From Halorientalis regularis (GTDB lineage Archaea; Halobacteriota; Halobacteria; Halobacteriales; Haloarculaceae): a stretch of DNA of 64,000 nucleotides. A model generated the notes under the pieces. That model searched no databases. It worked only from the letters and a program-made list of their open reading frames with translations, and had not been told where the DNA came from. A program made the translations under genes and the position numbers. The stretch spans positions 248,001 through 312,000 of the forward strand of contig NZ_JALJCL010000001.1 of NCBI RefSeq assembly GCF_023698535.1, given 5' to 3'. Shown here in pieces: positions 25,196 to 34,714 of the stretch (position 1 is the first letter of the stretch; the number at the start of each line of letters is the position of its first letter).

Positions 25196-27106
25196 TCACC
25201 TGAGTCTGAAAGTCTCCAGATTCTTCGGCGCGTACGTCCGGCAGTTGAGTTTCTGGTACAACGCCGAGGAGAACTGATCCGTGGCCGTCTCGTCGCCGTG
25301 GACACAGAGGACCTCTTCGGGTTGCGGGTGCATCGTCCGGACGAAGTTCTCCAGCCCGTTCCGGTCGGCGTGACCCGAGAATCCGCTGACGGACTCGATG
25401 TCGAACCGGAGTTGCAGGCGGTCGGAACCCCTGCCGTCGTCGAGGGATATTTCCCGCCGCCCGCCCTGGATCTGGCGACCGAGGGTGCCCTCCGCCTGAT
25501 AGCCGACGAAAATCAGGGCGTTGTCCGGGTCCGTCCCGAGCAGTTCCAGCCACGAGAGAATCGGGCCACCGTTGACCATCCCTGCGGTCGAGAGGATGAT
25601 ACACGGTTCGCCGTCGGCGATGTCCTGACGCATCTCGGAGCCGCCGTCGACCTGCTGGAACTGCTCGGCCATGAACGGGTTGTCGTCCTGGTGGAGAATC
25701 CGGTCGGTCAGGCCGTCCCGCAGGAACTCGGGGTAGGCGGTGTGGATCGCCGTCGCCTCCCGGATCATCCCGTCCAGATACACGGGCATCGTCGGGAGCC
25801 GTCCCTCGCGCATGGCCTCCTCGAAGACGAGCATCATCTCCTGGGAGCGACCCACGGCGAACGCCGGGATGACGACTTTCCCTCCCTGTTCGTACGTTTC
25901 GGAGATCAAGTCGATCAGCTTCCGCTCGGAGTCTTCCTGATCGGTCTGGTAGTCGCCGTTGCGACCGTAGGTCGACTCCATCACGAGGGTCTCGGCGCGC
26001 GGGAAGTCGTTCTCGGCACCGTTGAACAGACGCGTGTCGGTGTGGTGGATATCGCCCGAGAACACGACGTTGTGGAAGCCACTGCCGACGTGGAAGTGCG
26101 CGACCGCACTGCCGAGGATGTGGCCCGCGTTGTGGAGTGTGAGTTTGATATTCGGCGCGATATCGGTGACGTCGCCGTAGTCGACCGGGATCGTGTGTTT
26201 GAGCGTCTCCCGGACCATCTCGCTCTCGTAGGGGGGCGTCCGGCCCTGCTTCGCGGCCACGTTCAGGTAGTCCAGCTGGAGCAACCCCATCAGATCCCGC
26301 GTCGGCGCGGTCGTGTAGATCGGCCCGTCGTACCCGTACTTGAAGAGCAGCGGGAGAAGGGCGCTGTGGTCGAGGTGGGCGTGTGTCAGAACCACAGCGT
26401 CCAGGTCCGCGATCGGATTCGCCTCAGGCATCTGGAGGTACGGCACCTCGCCTTCGGCACCGGGTTTGTCACCGCAGTCGATCAATACGCGAGTGTTCGG
26501 CGTACTCAGAATGAAACTCGCTCGGCCGACCTCACGGCAACACCCCAGTGTCGTAATCCGGACCCACTCCGGGTCGTCGGGCGATGGACCGTAGATGTCC
26601 GACCCGATGTCTTCAAGCAACTCTCGGCGTTCGGCTCGCTCCTGCACGAGGAAGTTTCGGACGTTTGCGACCGTCGAGGACTCCATCGGCGGTGTTCGGA
26701 GGACTTCCGGCGTCCAGCCGATCTCCTGGGTAATCTCGTCGAGTTTGCTCGCCTGCCGACCGATGACCAATCCGGGCTTTTCGGCCTCGATGAGGACCTC
26801 ACCGGTCTCGGGGTAGAACTCCAGTTCGCTTACGCCGGCCTCGTCGGGGAGGAGGTCGTGGAGATGACTCTTGGCGTCGGTTGGTGGTGTTCGACTCCCA
26901 GGCGACGGTCGGACGGTGATTCGCTTCCGGAGTGTGCTCGCCAGTTGGGGGATGACGCCGTCTGCTTCGGCGAACATTCTGGGCGTATCCGTGTAGATGA
27001 CGAGCCGTGGCCCCTCGTAGGCGACACGAGTGACCGACAGGTCGGTTGGTATCTCCGACGTGATCTTCTCGCGGAGGGTATCGAAGTCGGGTTCGTTCGG
27101 ACTCAT
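25196..27106 (-). CDS. aCPSF1 / FttA, transcription-termination ribonuclease
   Basis: 636 aa, the usual length. The N-terminal 140 residues hold two KH-type RNA-binding modules (KPGLVIGRQASKLDE keeps the GxxG loop); the metallo-beta-lactamase core has THAHLDHSAL (241-250), GDIHHTD, NAGHILGSA and later GFSGHADRNGL; the beta-CASP insert follows RAETLVMESTYG. In archaea this factor cleaves nascent RNA after U-rich signals and releases RNA polymerase. Monocistronic with a 390-bp upstream gap. Confidence 0.95.
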   Translation of the reverse strand: MSPNEPDFDTLREKITSEIPTDLSVTRVAYEGPRLVIYTDTPRMFAEADGVIPQLASTLRKRITVRPSPGSRTPPTDAKSHLHDLLPDEAGVSELEFYPETGEVLIEAEKPGLVIGRQASKLDEITQEIGWTPEVLRTPPMESSTVANVRNFLVQERAERRELLEDIGSDIYGPSPDDPEWVRITTLGCCREVGRASFILSTPNTRVLIDCGDKPGAEGEVPYLQMPEANPIADLDAVVLTHAHLDHSALLPLLFKYGYDGPIYTTAPTRDLMGLLQLDYLNVAAKQGRTPPYESEMVRETLKHTIPVDYGDVTDIAPNIKLTLHNAGHILGSAVAHFHVGSGFHNVVFSGDIHHTDTRLFNGAENDFPRAETLVMESTYGRNGDYQTDQEDSERKLIDLISETYEQGGKVVIPAFAVGRSQEMMLVFEEAMREGRLPTMPVYLDGMIREATAIHTAYPEFLRDGLTDRILHQDDNPFMAEQFQQVDGGSEMRQDIADGEPCIILSTAGMVNGGPILSWLELLGTDPDNALIFVGYQAEGTLGRQIQGGRREISLDDGRGSDRLQLRFDIESVSGFSGHADRNGLENFVRTMHPQPEEVLCVHGDETATDQFSSALYQKLNCRTYAPKNLETFRLR

Positions 27107-27493
27107 GAATTCTCGGACTCGTGGCGTAACGGTGGTCGAATTGGCATGGACTATCCGTAGATGTGTGTTCGGACGGGGTGACTGCGGAAGAACGAAAACC
27201 GTTCGCCGCTATCTGATTAGGGATTCCGGTCGGCGCTTATATGAGTTTTGTTACCGGGGGAGAAAGACGACCAGAACTCACTCTCCACCGGTTTCAGCTT
27301 AACTTTCGGTCGTCACGCGGTACGAACGTACCGAGACTGCCGGTTGCCCTCGGCCCGTTTGGCCTCATCGGGCTGTACCCCTACGGTGTCCCAGGCGTAG
27401 CTATCTAATGTCGTCGCATAAGCATTGTGGCCCCAGAAGTCAGGTTCCGATTTCGCCGCACGAGTTTAGTGCGTGGAAGGTATGTGATAGCAT
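27107..27493. other. Intergenic region without a supported gene
   Basis: 387 bp between aCPSF1 and the 63-aa gene. It contains a TATA-like GCTTATATGAG near 27235, and a near-perfect inverted repeat CGGTACG/CGTACCG at 27318-27333 with a 2-bp centre that could be a regulator site. TTTAGT about 22 bp before the ATG at 27494 may drive the next gene. I see no CDS or recognisable RNA here. Confidence 0.45.
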
Positions 27494-27685
27494 ATGGGTT
27501 TTGGGAGCTATGATGAATCCGAACAGCAGAACCAGGAGATCGACACAGACGATGGCGACTCTGAAAGCGTCAGTGTCCATGAACACGAGCACGACGGCGA
27601 CGTCGAATACGATATCGGGGCGTCGACTGATACGCTCCTCGATGAACTACAAAAAATCAAAGACCAAAATGAGACCACCGAGTAG
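27494..27685 (+). CDS. DUF5786-family small acidic protein (63 aa)
   Basis: Starts MGFGSYDESEQQNQEIDTDD, the conserved opening of this haloarchaeal family, then a His-rich middle (VSVHEHEHDGDVEYDIGAST) and a C-terminal helix TLLDELQKIKDQ. Probably unstructured at the front and helical at the end. No known role. Single gene. Confidence 0.88.
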   Translation: MGFGSYDESEQQNQEIDTDDGDSESVSVHEHEHDGDVEYDIGASTDTLLDELQKIKDQNETTE

Positions 27686-28087
27686 GTTGCATCCTCGGAC
27701 TCAGCTATTTCGCCATTAGGACTGGCAGAAAGGACAAGCGATTTATCGACGGCGCGACGATGACTCTGTATCCAGTGCCCGATGAAGCCACCCGGCCGAG
27801 GGCTCCATGCAATGCCCGTGTTCGCACCAGCTGACACGGGTTCGCGTGGGAGCGTGGGTATCCCCAAAATATCCACTGCTGTTTCGCCATCCCCCGCAAG
27901 GGGGTTTATATGAGACCTGCATCCAGAATTGGTGACCGATGGGGTCTTGTACAGAGATCGTTGATAGTTTTAAGATCGTTGTTGGAGTCGGTGGATAGCT
28001 CCGCTTGGAAACGAGTTCCAGCGGGAGTTTGAAGCCCGATGTGGCGGTCTGCACACATGGAAGCGGCAGGGGCCGCGAGATGGGCCG
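27686..28087. other. Gene-free 402-bp region
   Basis: No supported CDS. It has a hairpin CCCCC-GCAA-GGGGG at 27891-27904 followed directly by TTTATATGA, which reads as either a terminator-like end (plus) or a TATA box, and an AT-richer patch GATAGTTTTAAGATCG around 27962-27978. Composition differs from the flanks, so it may be mobile-element debris, but I cannot identify ends or a transposase. Confidence 0.4.
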
Positions 28088-28405
28088 TCAGGAGTCGCGC
28101 CATTTGTGGCCGCACTCGACGCAGGTGAACAGCCGAACCTCGTAGGAGCCGCCCGGCTTGGGCAGCATCTCGTAGTGAGCCCGGTCGCTGTCGCAGTCCT
28201 CGGCCGGACAGGGTTCCTGCATGGTCTCGTTGGCGTCCTGGGTCGCGTCAGCCACGTCGGGTGCCCCGTCGTCGCGCTGTCCATCTTGGGTCGTCATCGC
28301 CGCTTCTGCTTGCGAGTCCCGCGGTTCCTCGTTCTCACAGGAGCGACACACCCACGTGTCTCCCTCCGTGTGCATCAGCGACCCACACTCGTCACAGAAT
28401 TGCAT
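28088..28405 (-). CDS. Transcription factor S paralogue (RPA12/RPB9/TFIIS-like zinc ribbon)
   Basis: 105 aa from ATG 28403-28405. N-terminal ribbon MQFCDECGSLMHTEGDTWVC-xx-C and C-terminal ribbon EPCPAEDCD ... LFTCVECGHKWRDS match the TFS layout. True TFS carries an acidic Asp-Glu tip in the C-terminal hairpin that drives RNA cleavage by RNA polymerase; here that loop reads MLPKPGGSYEVRLF without the pair. It may bind the polymerase secondary channel without stimulating cleavage, like diverged TFS paralogues in Sulfolobus. A TATA-like ACATATAT lies about 28 bp upstream. Confidence 0.85.
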   Translation of the reverse strand: MQFCDECGSLMHTEGDTWVCRSCENEEPRDSQAEAAMTTQDGQRDDGAPDVADATQDANETMQEPCPAEDCDSDRAHYEMLPKPGGSYEVRLFTCVECGHKWRDS

Positions 28406-28739
28406 ATAACGTAGATTACACTGAGATCGGATATATGTATTAACTTCCGATCCATCGTGGATGTCAGACAACTGTTCATGCTGGCTATACTGCGTTATCG
28501 AAGAGGCAACAAGCCACGTTAAATCTCGCCCGACATTGTATTTCGTGTCCTCTGTACTGGCCGAATCAGACAGTCCCGGTTCTCGGTGTGCGACGTGCTG
28601 CATACGCGCCCTGTATTCAGCACAGCCCGAGGATGTCAATTGTTTCTGCCACGATAGACAGTCCTCTCTCTCTATCCGCCATTCAGCACGGTGCCCGGAA
28701 CCCATCGGCGACTGTGGATATCGACACAGCACCGTCCCC
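28406..28739. other. Gene-free region between TFS paralogue and ABC exporter
   Basis: 334 bp, AT-richer than the flanks. It carries the minus-strand TATA for the TFS paralogue near 28430-28437. A long plus-strand reading frame that starts here continues antisense through the ABC transporter and is not a gene. Nothing else recognised. Confidence 0.45.
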
Positions 28740-30671
<1,932 letters not shown>

Positions 30672-30775
30672 GTTCTGGGCAACGGCTCCAGCGTCAAGTA
30701 TGGCCCGCACTCGGGTCGCGGTCGGCACAAGCGTTTTTTCGCCGGGCCGACGACGTTCGACGGGGTGCGACTCCC

Positions 30776-30901
30776 ATGCCGATCGCTCCGTACGACCCGC
30801 GAGAGAGCGACGAGGACCGGGACGCGCCGGATATCGGTGACGTTGTCGAACGGATCATCAACGGGGGCGACGACCCGTCCCCGGTCGCGGCACCGGCGTG
30901 A
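30776..30901 (+). CDS. Putative micro-protein (41 aa)
   Basis: ATG at 30776, TGA at 30899-30901. Begins MPIAPYDPRESDEDRDAPDI and continues GDVVERIINGGDDPSPVAAP: acidic, with one short helix and the codon-position GC bias of a real haloarchaeal gene. It faces the ABC transporter gene divergently and is followed 74 bp on by the DUF5784 gene. No family recognised; a chance frame is possible. Confidence 0.5.
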   Translation: MPIAPYDPRESDEDRDAPDIGDVVERIINGGDDPSPVAAPA

Positions 30902-30975
30902 CGAGGAGTCGTAACCGACCGTTTTCTTCGGCCGAGACGCGGAACACGTAAAACACTCGATAGGCAAATGCGTGT

Positions 30976-31974
30976 GTGGCGAAGCCGCTCCGCTTTCGCG
31001 TGTCGAACGAGCGCTGGACCGAGGGACGAGTCCGGTCGGACCTGCTGGGCCCCCTAGACACCAACCTCGGGGCCACCATGCGCAGGCCCTGGTTCAAACA
31101 GCCAGCGGGCTACGAGGCCCGCCGGTTCGAGATGAACAACGGTGACATCGCCCTGTTCGCCTGGAACGGGCAGGGCTACTGGCTGGGCAACACCGAGACG
31201 CCCAGCGCGCTCTGGCGCACCGAGAAGTACACCTTCTCGCAGGTGCCCGACCGGATCTCGGAGTGGGCCCAGCGCGAACTACTGGCCCAGCTCCACGAGG
31301 AGTCGCCCTGGCTGGCCGAGTACCCGACGATCTCGCACTTTTTCCTGCCCGTCCTGCTCTCGAAGGACGGCCGACACACGACGCGTGAGTTCCTGCACGA
31401 CCACGCCGCCGGTTTCCCCGACGCCGATCCCGAGGAGGGGCTCCAGTTCTACGAGGAGTTCCTGGGGACCGACGCGCTCGACGACCGCTACACGATGGCG
31501 TCGAAGCTCGGCACGAGCGAACACCTCAACGTCGGCCGGATGCGCTCGACGATGAGCGAGTTTACGGTGGCCAAGATGCTCCACGAGGCCGGCTACGAGG
31601 TCACCCCGGAGATCGAAGTGACGACCGGCCACTTCATCGACTTCCGCGCGGACGAGAACGGCCGGGGCGTCCTCGTGGAGGTAACTCGGCCGCAGCCGCC
31701 CGCGGAGCGGGCCGCGGATTCGGCGAGCAAATCGATCCGCGAGACCACCGAGACGAAAGTCAGCGGCCAGCTCTCCGAACACGAGGGCGGCGTGGCTCTG
31801 TTCGTCGACTGTTCCTCCTTTGCCGACCATCACTGGGAGACGCTGCTGGCCGAGCGACCCGAGGTCCGGCACCGCCCCGCGGTCGTGTTCCGGGCCTGGC
31901 CCGACGGCCGCGTCGAGGGCTACACGAAAGGGAGCGTCCCGCTGGATCTACCCGAGGGTATCGAGACGGGCTGA
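30976..31974 (+). CDS. DUF5784-family protein
   Basis: 332 aa from a GTG (MAKPLRFRVSNERWTEGRVR). Characteristic family stretches: AGYEARRFEMNNGDIALFAW, YWLGNTETPSALWRTEKY, and a C-terminal domain FTVAKMLHEAGYEVTPEIEV ... HFIDFRADENGRGVLVEVTR that resembles a PD-(D/E)xK nuclease core (D-x-E-V within a helix-strand-strand pattern). Whether it cuts nucleic acid is unknown. Conserved among haloarchaea. Convergent with the DUF5796 gene, 3 bp apart. Confidence 0.85.
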   Translation: MAKPLRFRVSNERWTEGRVRSDLLGPLDTNLGATMRRPWFKQPAGYEARRFEMNNGDIALFAWNGQGYWLGNTETPSALWRTEKYTFSQVPDRISEWAQRELLAQLHEESPWLAEYPTISHFFLPVLLSKDGRHTTREFLHDHAAGFPDADPEEGLQFYEEFLGTDALDDRYTMASKLGTSEHLNVGRMRSTMSEFTVAKMLHEAGYEVTPEIEVTTGHFIDFRADENGRGVLVEVTRPQPPAERAADSASKSIRETTETKVSGQLSEHEGGVALFVDCSSFADHHWETLLAERPEVRHRPAVVFRAWPDGRVEGYTKGSVPLDLPEGIETG

Positions 31975-31977
31975 GAC

Positions 31978-32409
31978 TTACTCCGCGTCCGCGACGATCT
32001 CGAGGGACCGCTCGCCCATCTGGTTCTCCTCGAAGACGAACACGCGGCCGTCGGCGCGGTCGAGGTCGGCGTCGACGACTACGCGGTGGGCCTCGTTGCG
32101 GACACTGACGCCGGGGAATACCGTCGTCTGCTCGTCGGGTTCGAGCATGACGCGACCGACGCCGGTCTCTTCCAGAATCTCGGCGTGCGTCTTCAGGTCG
32201 TTCACGTAGGTCAACACGCCCTGTTGCTCGCTGGCGTCGGTGACGAGAACGTGCACGTCACGGCCGGGCGCGGTCCGGAGCGGTGATTCGCGTCTCTGGG
32301 GGACACCCCGGTAGAACGCCTCGCGCCCGTCGTTGTACTCGACGGTGATCCCGTCCTCGGTGAGTTCTATCGGCAGAGTCTGCGGGGAGACTTCCTCGCG
32401 GGAGGTCAT
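31978..32409 (-). CDS. DUF5796-family protein
   Basis: 143 aa from ATG 32407-32409 (MTSREEVSPQTLPIELTEDG). Beta-rich: EYNDGREAFYRGVPQRRESP, DVHVLVTDASEQQGVLTYVN, RVMLEPDEQTTVFPGVSVRN and ADGRVFVFEENQMGERSLEI. Conserved small haloarchaeal protein with no known role. Divergent from the shikimate kinase gene. Confidence 0.83.
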   Translation of the reverse strand: MTSREEVSPQTLPIELTEDGITVEYNDGREAFYRGVPQRRESPLRTAPGRDVHVLVTDASEQQGVLTYVNDLKTHAEILEETGVGRVMLEPDEQTTVFPGVSVRNEAHRVVVDADLDRADGRVFVFEENQMGERSLEIVADAE

Positions 32410-32531
32410 ACCGGATGGTTCGTCCCCGCGGGCAAAATCCCGTCGGACCACCGGTAGACTCGCTTCGCTCGACTACCGAGCCCGGCCGGCAACCACCACA
32501 AGTAAGTACCGAGATACGAGAGGAACGGGTG

Positions 32532-33383
32532 ATGGAAGGTCGGGCACGGGCCCCAGCGGCAGGGACGGTGTTGAACGCCCTCGCGACCGGCACGGGATCG
32601 GCGTTCGCTATCGACGCCTACACGACGGCGACCGTCGAGTTGACCGACGAGGACGGCGTCGAGGGCGAAATCGCCGGCGCACCCGACGCGGACACGCGAC
32701 TGATCGAACGCTGCGTCGAGCGCGTCGTCCAGCGGTTCGGCGACGGACAGGGCGGGACGGTCCGGACCGAGAGCGAGGTCCCGATGGCCTCCGGGCTGAA
32801 AAGTTCCAGCGCGGCCGCGAACGCGACCGTGCTGGCGACGCTCTCGGCGCTCGACGCGAGCGACGAGGTCGACCGCGAGGACGCCTGTCGGATCGGCGTG
32901 CGAGCCGCCCGCGACGCTGGCGTCACGGTGACGGGCGCGTTCGACGACGCGAGCGCGAGCATGCTCGGCGGCGTCACCGTCACCGACAACACCGCAGACG
33001 AGTTGCTGGCTCGCGAGGAACGCGACTGGTCCGTGCTGGTGTGGACGCCGCCCGAGCGGTCGTTCTCGGCCGACGCCGACGTGGATCGGTGCGAGCAGGT
33101 CGCGCCGATGGCCGAGCTGGTGGCCGACCTCGCCCTCGACGGCGACTTCGCCCGGGCGATGACGGTCAACGGCCTCGCCTACTGTGCGGCACTCGATTTT
33201 CCCACAGAGCCCATCGTCGAGGCGATGCCGCTGGTCGAGGGCGTCTCCCTCTCGGGGACCGGCCCGAGTTTCACGGCGGTCGGCGAGCACAGCGCACTCA
33301 AAACAGTTCGGGACATCTGGACGGAACGAGACGGTAATACATGGCTGACAACGACACAGACCGACGGCGCACAGAAGAGATGA
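32532..33383 (+). CDS. aroK: Archaeal shikimate kinase (GHMP family)
   Basis: 283 aa. Phosphorylates shikimate with ATP, fifth step of the shikimate pathway. The archaeal enzyme is a GHMP kinase, unrelated to bacterial AroK: the ATP loop PMASGLKSSSAAANA is at 84-98, the start ARAPAAGTVLNALATGTGSA and the C-terminal VSLSGTGPSFTAVGE are the other GHMP motifs. Its stop overlaps the aroQ coding sequence, so the two are translated from one message. Feeds aroA and aroC at 42.7-45.5 kb. Confidence 0.95.
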   Translation: MEGRARAPAAGTVLNALATGTGSAFAIDAYTTATVELTDEDGVEGEIAGAPDADTRLIERCVERVVQRFGDGQGGTVRTESEVPMASGLKSSSAAANATVLATLSALDASDEVDREDACRIGVRAARDAGVTVTGAFDDASASMLGGVTVTDNTADELLAREERDWSVLVWTPPERSFSADADVDRCEQVAPMAELVADLALDGDFARAMTVNGLAYCAALDFPTEPIVEAMPLVEGVSLSGTGPSFTAVGEHSALKTVRDIWTERDGNTWLTTTQTDGAQKR

Positions 33384-33646
33384 ATCTGGACGAACTCCGC
33401 GAGGAGATCCAGTCCATCGACCAAGAGCTCGTGGAGTTGATCGCCCAGCGCACCTACGTGGCCGAGACCATCGCGGCCGTCAAGGAGGAACAGGGCCTCC
33501 CGACGACCGACGAGGAGCAGGAACAGGCCGTGATGGAACGGGCCGGCGAGAACGCCGAACGGTTCGACGTGGACTCGAACCTCGTCAAGGCCGTCTTCCG
33601 ACTGCTGATCGAGTTGAACAAGGTCGAACAGCGGGAGAGTCGGTAG
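33341..33646 (+). CDS. aroQ: Chorismate mutase (AroQ type)
   Basis: 101 aa helical chorismate mutase: chorismate to prephenate. Active-site pattern LREEIQSIDQELVELIAQRT, then ETIAAVKEEQGLP, EEQEQAVMERAGENAE and the end VFRLLIELNKVEQRESR. Start at 33341 follows the common haloarchaeal N-terminus; an ATG at 33380 overlaps the aroK stop as ATGA and could be used instead. The last 11 codons are present a second time 1.03 kb downstream. Confidence 0.93.
   Translation: MADNDTDRRRTEEMNLDELREEIQSIDQELVELIAQRTYVAETIAAVKEEQGLPTTDEEQEQAVMERAGENAERFDVDSNLVKAVFRLLIELNKVEQRESR
33614..33646 (+). repeat. Direct repeat copy 1: 3' end of aroQ
   Basis: Encodes LNKVEQRESR and stop at the end of the live gene. 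The second copy at 34644-34676 encodes LNEVEQRESR and stop, with several silent differences. The pair brackets the vapBC cassette. Confidence 0.75.
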
Positions 33647-33816
33647 CCGAAATCGACCTTCTCAGGGAGGAGTGGGCGCTGTTCGTCCGATAATTCGCTT
33701 CAGATAGCAGTGTGATTCCTCACCGGTGGAGAGACAGGAGTAGGCTGATCGGCGACGTTAGTACTCGACCGATCCGGAGTCCAACCGATCTGTCTCAGAA
33801 CCGATCTCACCGAAAG

Positions 33817-33832
33817 ACACAGTGTCCTGTGT
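33817..33832. promoter_or_regulatory. Probable VapB operator
   Basis: ACACAG-TGTC-CTGTGT is a perfect 6-bp inverted repeat ending 17 bp before the vapB ATG. Ribbon-helix-helix antitoxins repress their own operons by binding such sites. Position and symmetry are the only evidence. Confidence 0.45.
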
Positions 33833-33848
33833 ACACATAGTTTTCTGT

Positions 33849-34079
33849 ATGCCCAGTATCACCGTCAACGTCGACGACGACCTCAAAGACCGGATGGAGG
33901 AACATCCGGAAATCAACTGGAGCGAGGTTACTCGTCAGGCTATCCAAGAGAAAGTCGAGACCCTCGAAGTCATGGACGAACTCACGTCCGGCAGCGAACT
34001 CACCGAGAACGACGTCGCCGACATCGCTGACAGAATCAACGAGGCCGGACGCGAACGCGTCGAGAAGCAGTCGGAGTAG
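33849..34079 (+). CDS. vapB: VapB-type antitoxin (ribbon-helix-helix)
   Basis: 76 aa from ATG 33849 (MPSITVNVDDDLKDRMEEHP). The N-terminal strand plus two helices, with EINWSEVTRQAIQEKVETLE, is the RHH DNA-binding fold; the C-terminal half (SELTENDVADIADRINEAGR) would wrap the toxin. Neutralises VapC and represses the operon. The toxin gene follows after 7 bp. Confidence 0.88.
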   Translation: MPSITVNVDDDLKDRMEEHPEINWSEVTRQAIQEKVETLEVMDELTSGSELTENDVADIADRINEAGRERVEKQSE

Positions 34080-34086
34080 TCTTTCA

Positions 34087-34503
34087 ATGAAGCTGGTCAT
34101 CGACGCCAATGTCGTCATCTCTGCGCTCATCGCCGACTCGAAAACCCGCGAACTCATCGTGACGCTTGAACCGGATCTCCTGACACCCGAATTCGTCCGT
34201 GACGAAATAGAGAACTACACGGAGTTAATCGTCGATAAGTCCGGGATGCACCCGGACCGAGTCGCACAGTTCATCGACCTTCTGTTCCAGTATATCGAAG
34301 TCGTCCCCGCCAGCAAATTCCATCCATATATCGAGGAGGCCGAGGCAGCCATCGGCGAGACTGATCCCGATGACGTTCTGTACCTCGCGTGTGCCCTTGC
34401 CAATGATGCGGACGTCTGGAGCGACGATAGCGACTTCCGTGAACAAGATATCGTCGAGACCTATTCGACAACCGACGTGATTGACTCGTTCGACAAACGC
34501 TAG
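34087..34503 (+). CDS. vapC: VapC-type PIN-domain ribonuclease toxin
   Basis: 138 aa PIN domain. Acidic metal-binding residues: Asp6 in MKLVIDANVVISAL, a central Glu in PEFVRDEIENY, Asp residues in ETDPDDVLYLACAL and in DVWSDDSDF. PIN toxins cut tRNA or rRNA at specific sites; the target is unknown. Intact and paired with vapB. The pair sits between two copies of the aroQ 3' end, so it appears to have arrived as a cassette. Confidence 0.9.
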   Translation: MKLVIDANVVISALIADSKTRELIVTLEPDLLTPEFVRDEIENYTELIVDKSGMHPDRVAQFIDLLFQYIEVVPASKFHPYIEEAEAAIGETDPDDVLYLACALANDADVWSDDSDFREQDIVETYSTTDVIDSFDKR

Positions 34504-34643
34504 CCGACCGAGAAGCCGATTGGAGTCCACGGGAGGTCTTTTTATAAATGCCATCTAGTGAAGAGTGCTGTCGTCCGTATTCGACAGGCTGAGATTGTCA
34601 CCGGGCGTCGTTTTCCCGAGATTGCATAATTGACCTCAGCTAC

Positions 34644-34676
34644 CTGAACGAGGTCGAACAGCGGGAGTCGCGGTAG
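34644..34676 (+). repeat. Direct repeat copy 2: displaced aroQ 3' end
   Basis: CTGAACGAGGTCGAACAGCG and the bases to TAG at 34674-34676 encode LNEVEQRESR and stop, the same C-terminus as aroQ. Sequence upstream of the copy does not match aroQ, so only the tail is present. It marks the right edge of the roughly 1-kb vapBC insertion. Confidence 0.7.
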
Positions 34677-34714
34677 ACGGGCACCTTTGTAACGGGGCCA
34701 CCACTACGCGACGT

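Noticed and set aside
27686-28087. Possible insertion-sequence remnant or structured RNA
   Set aside because: AT-richer patches and one CCCCC/GGGGG hairpin are present, but no paired ends, transposase motif or known RNA signature could be recognised, so it is only described as gene-free.
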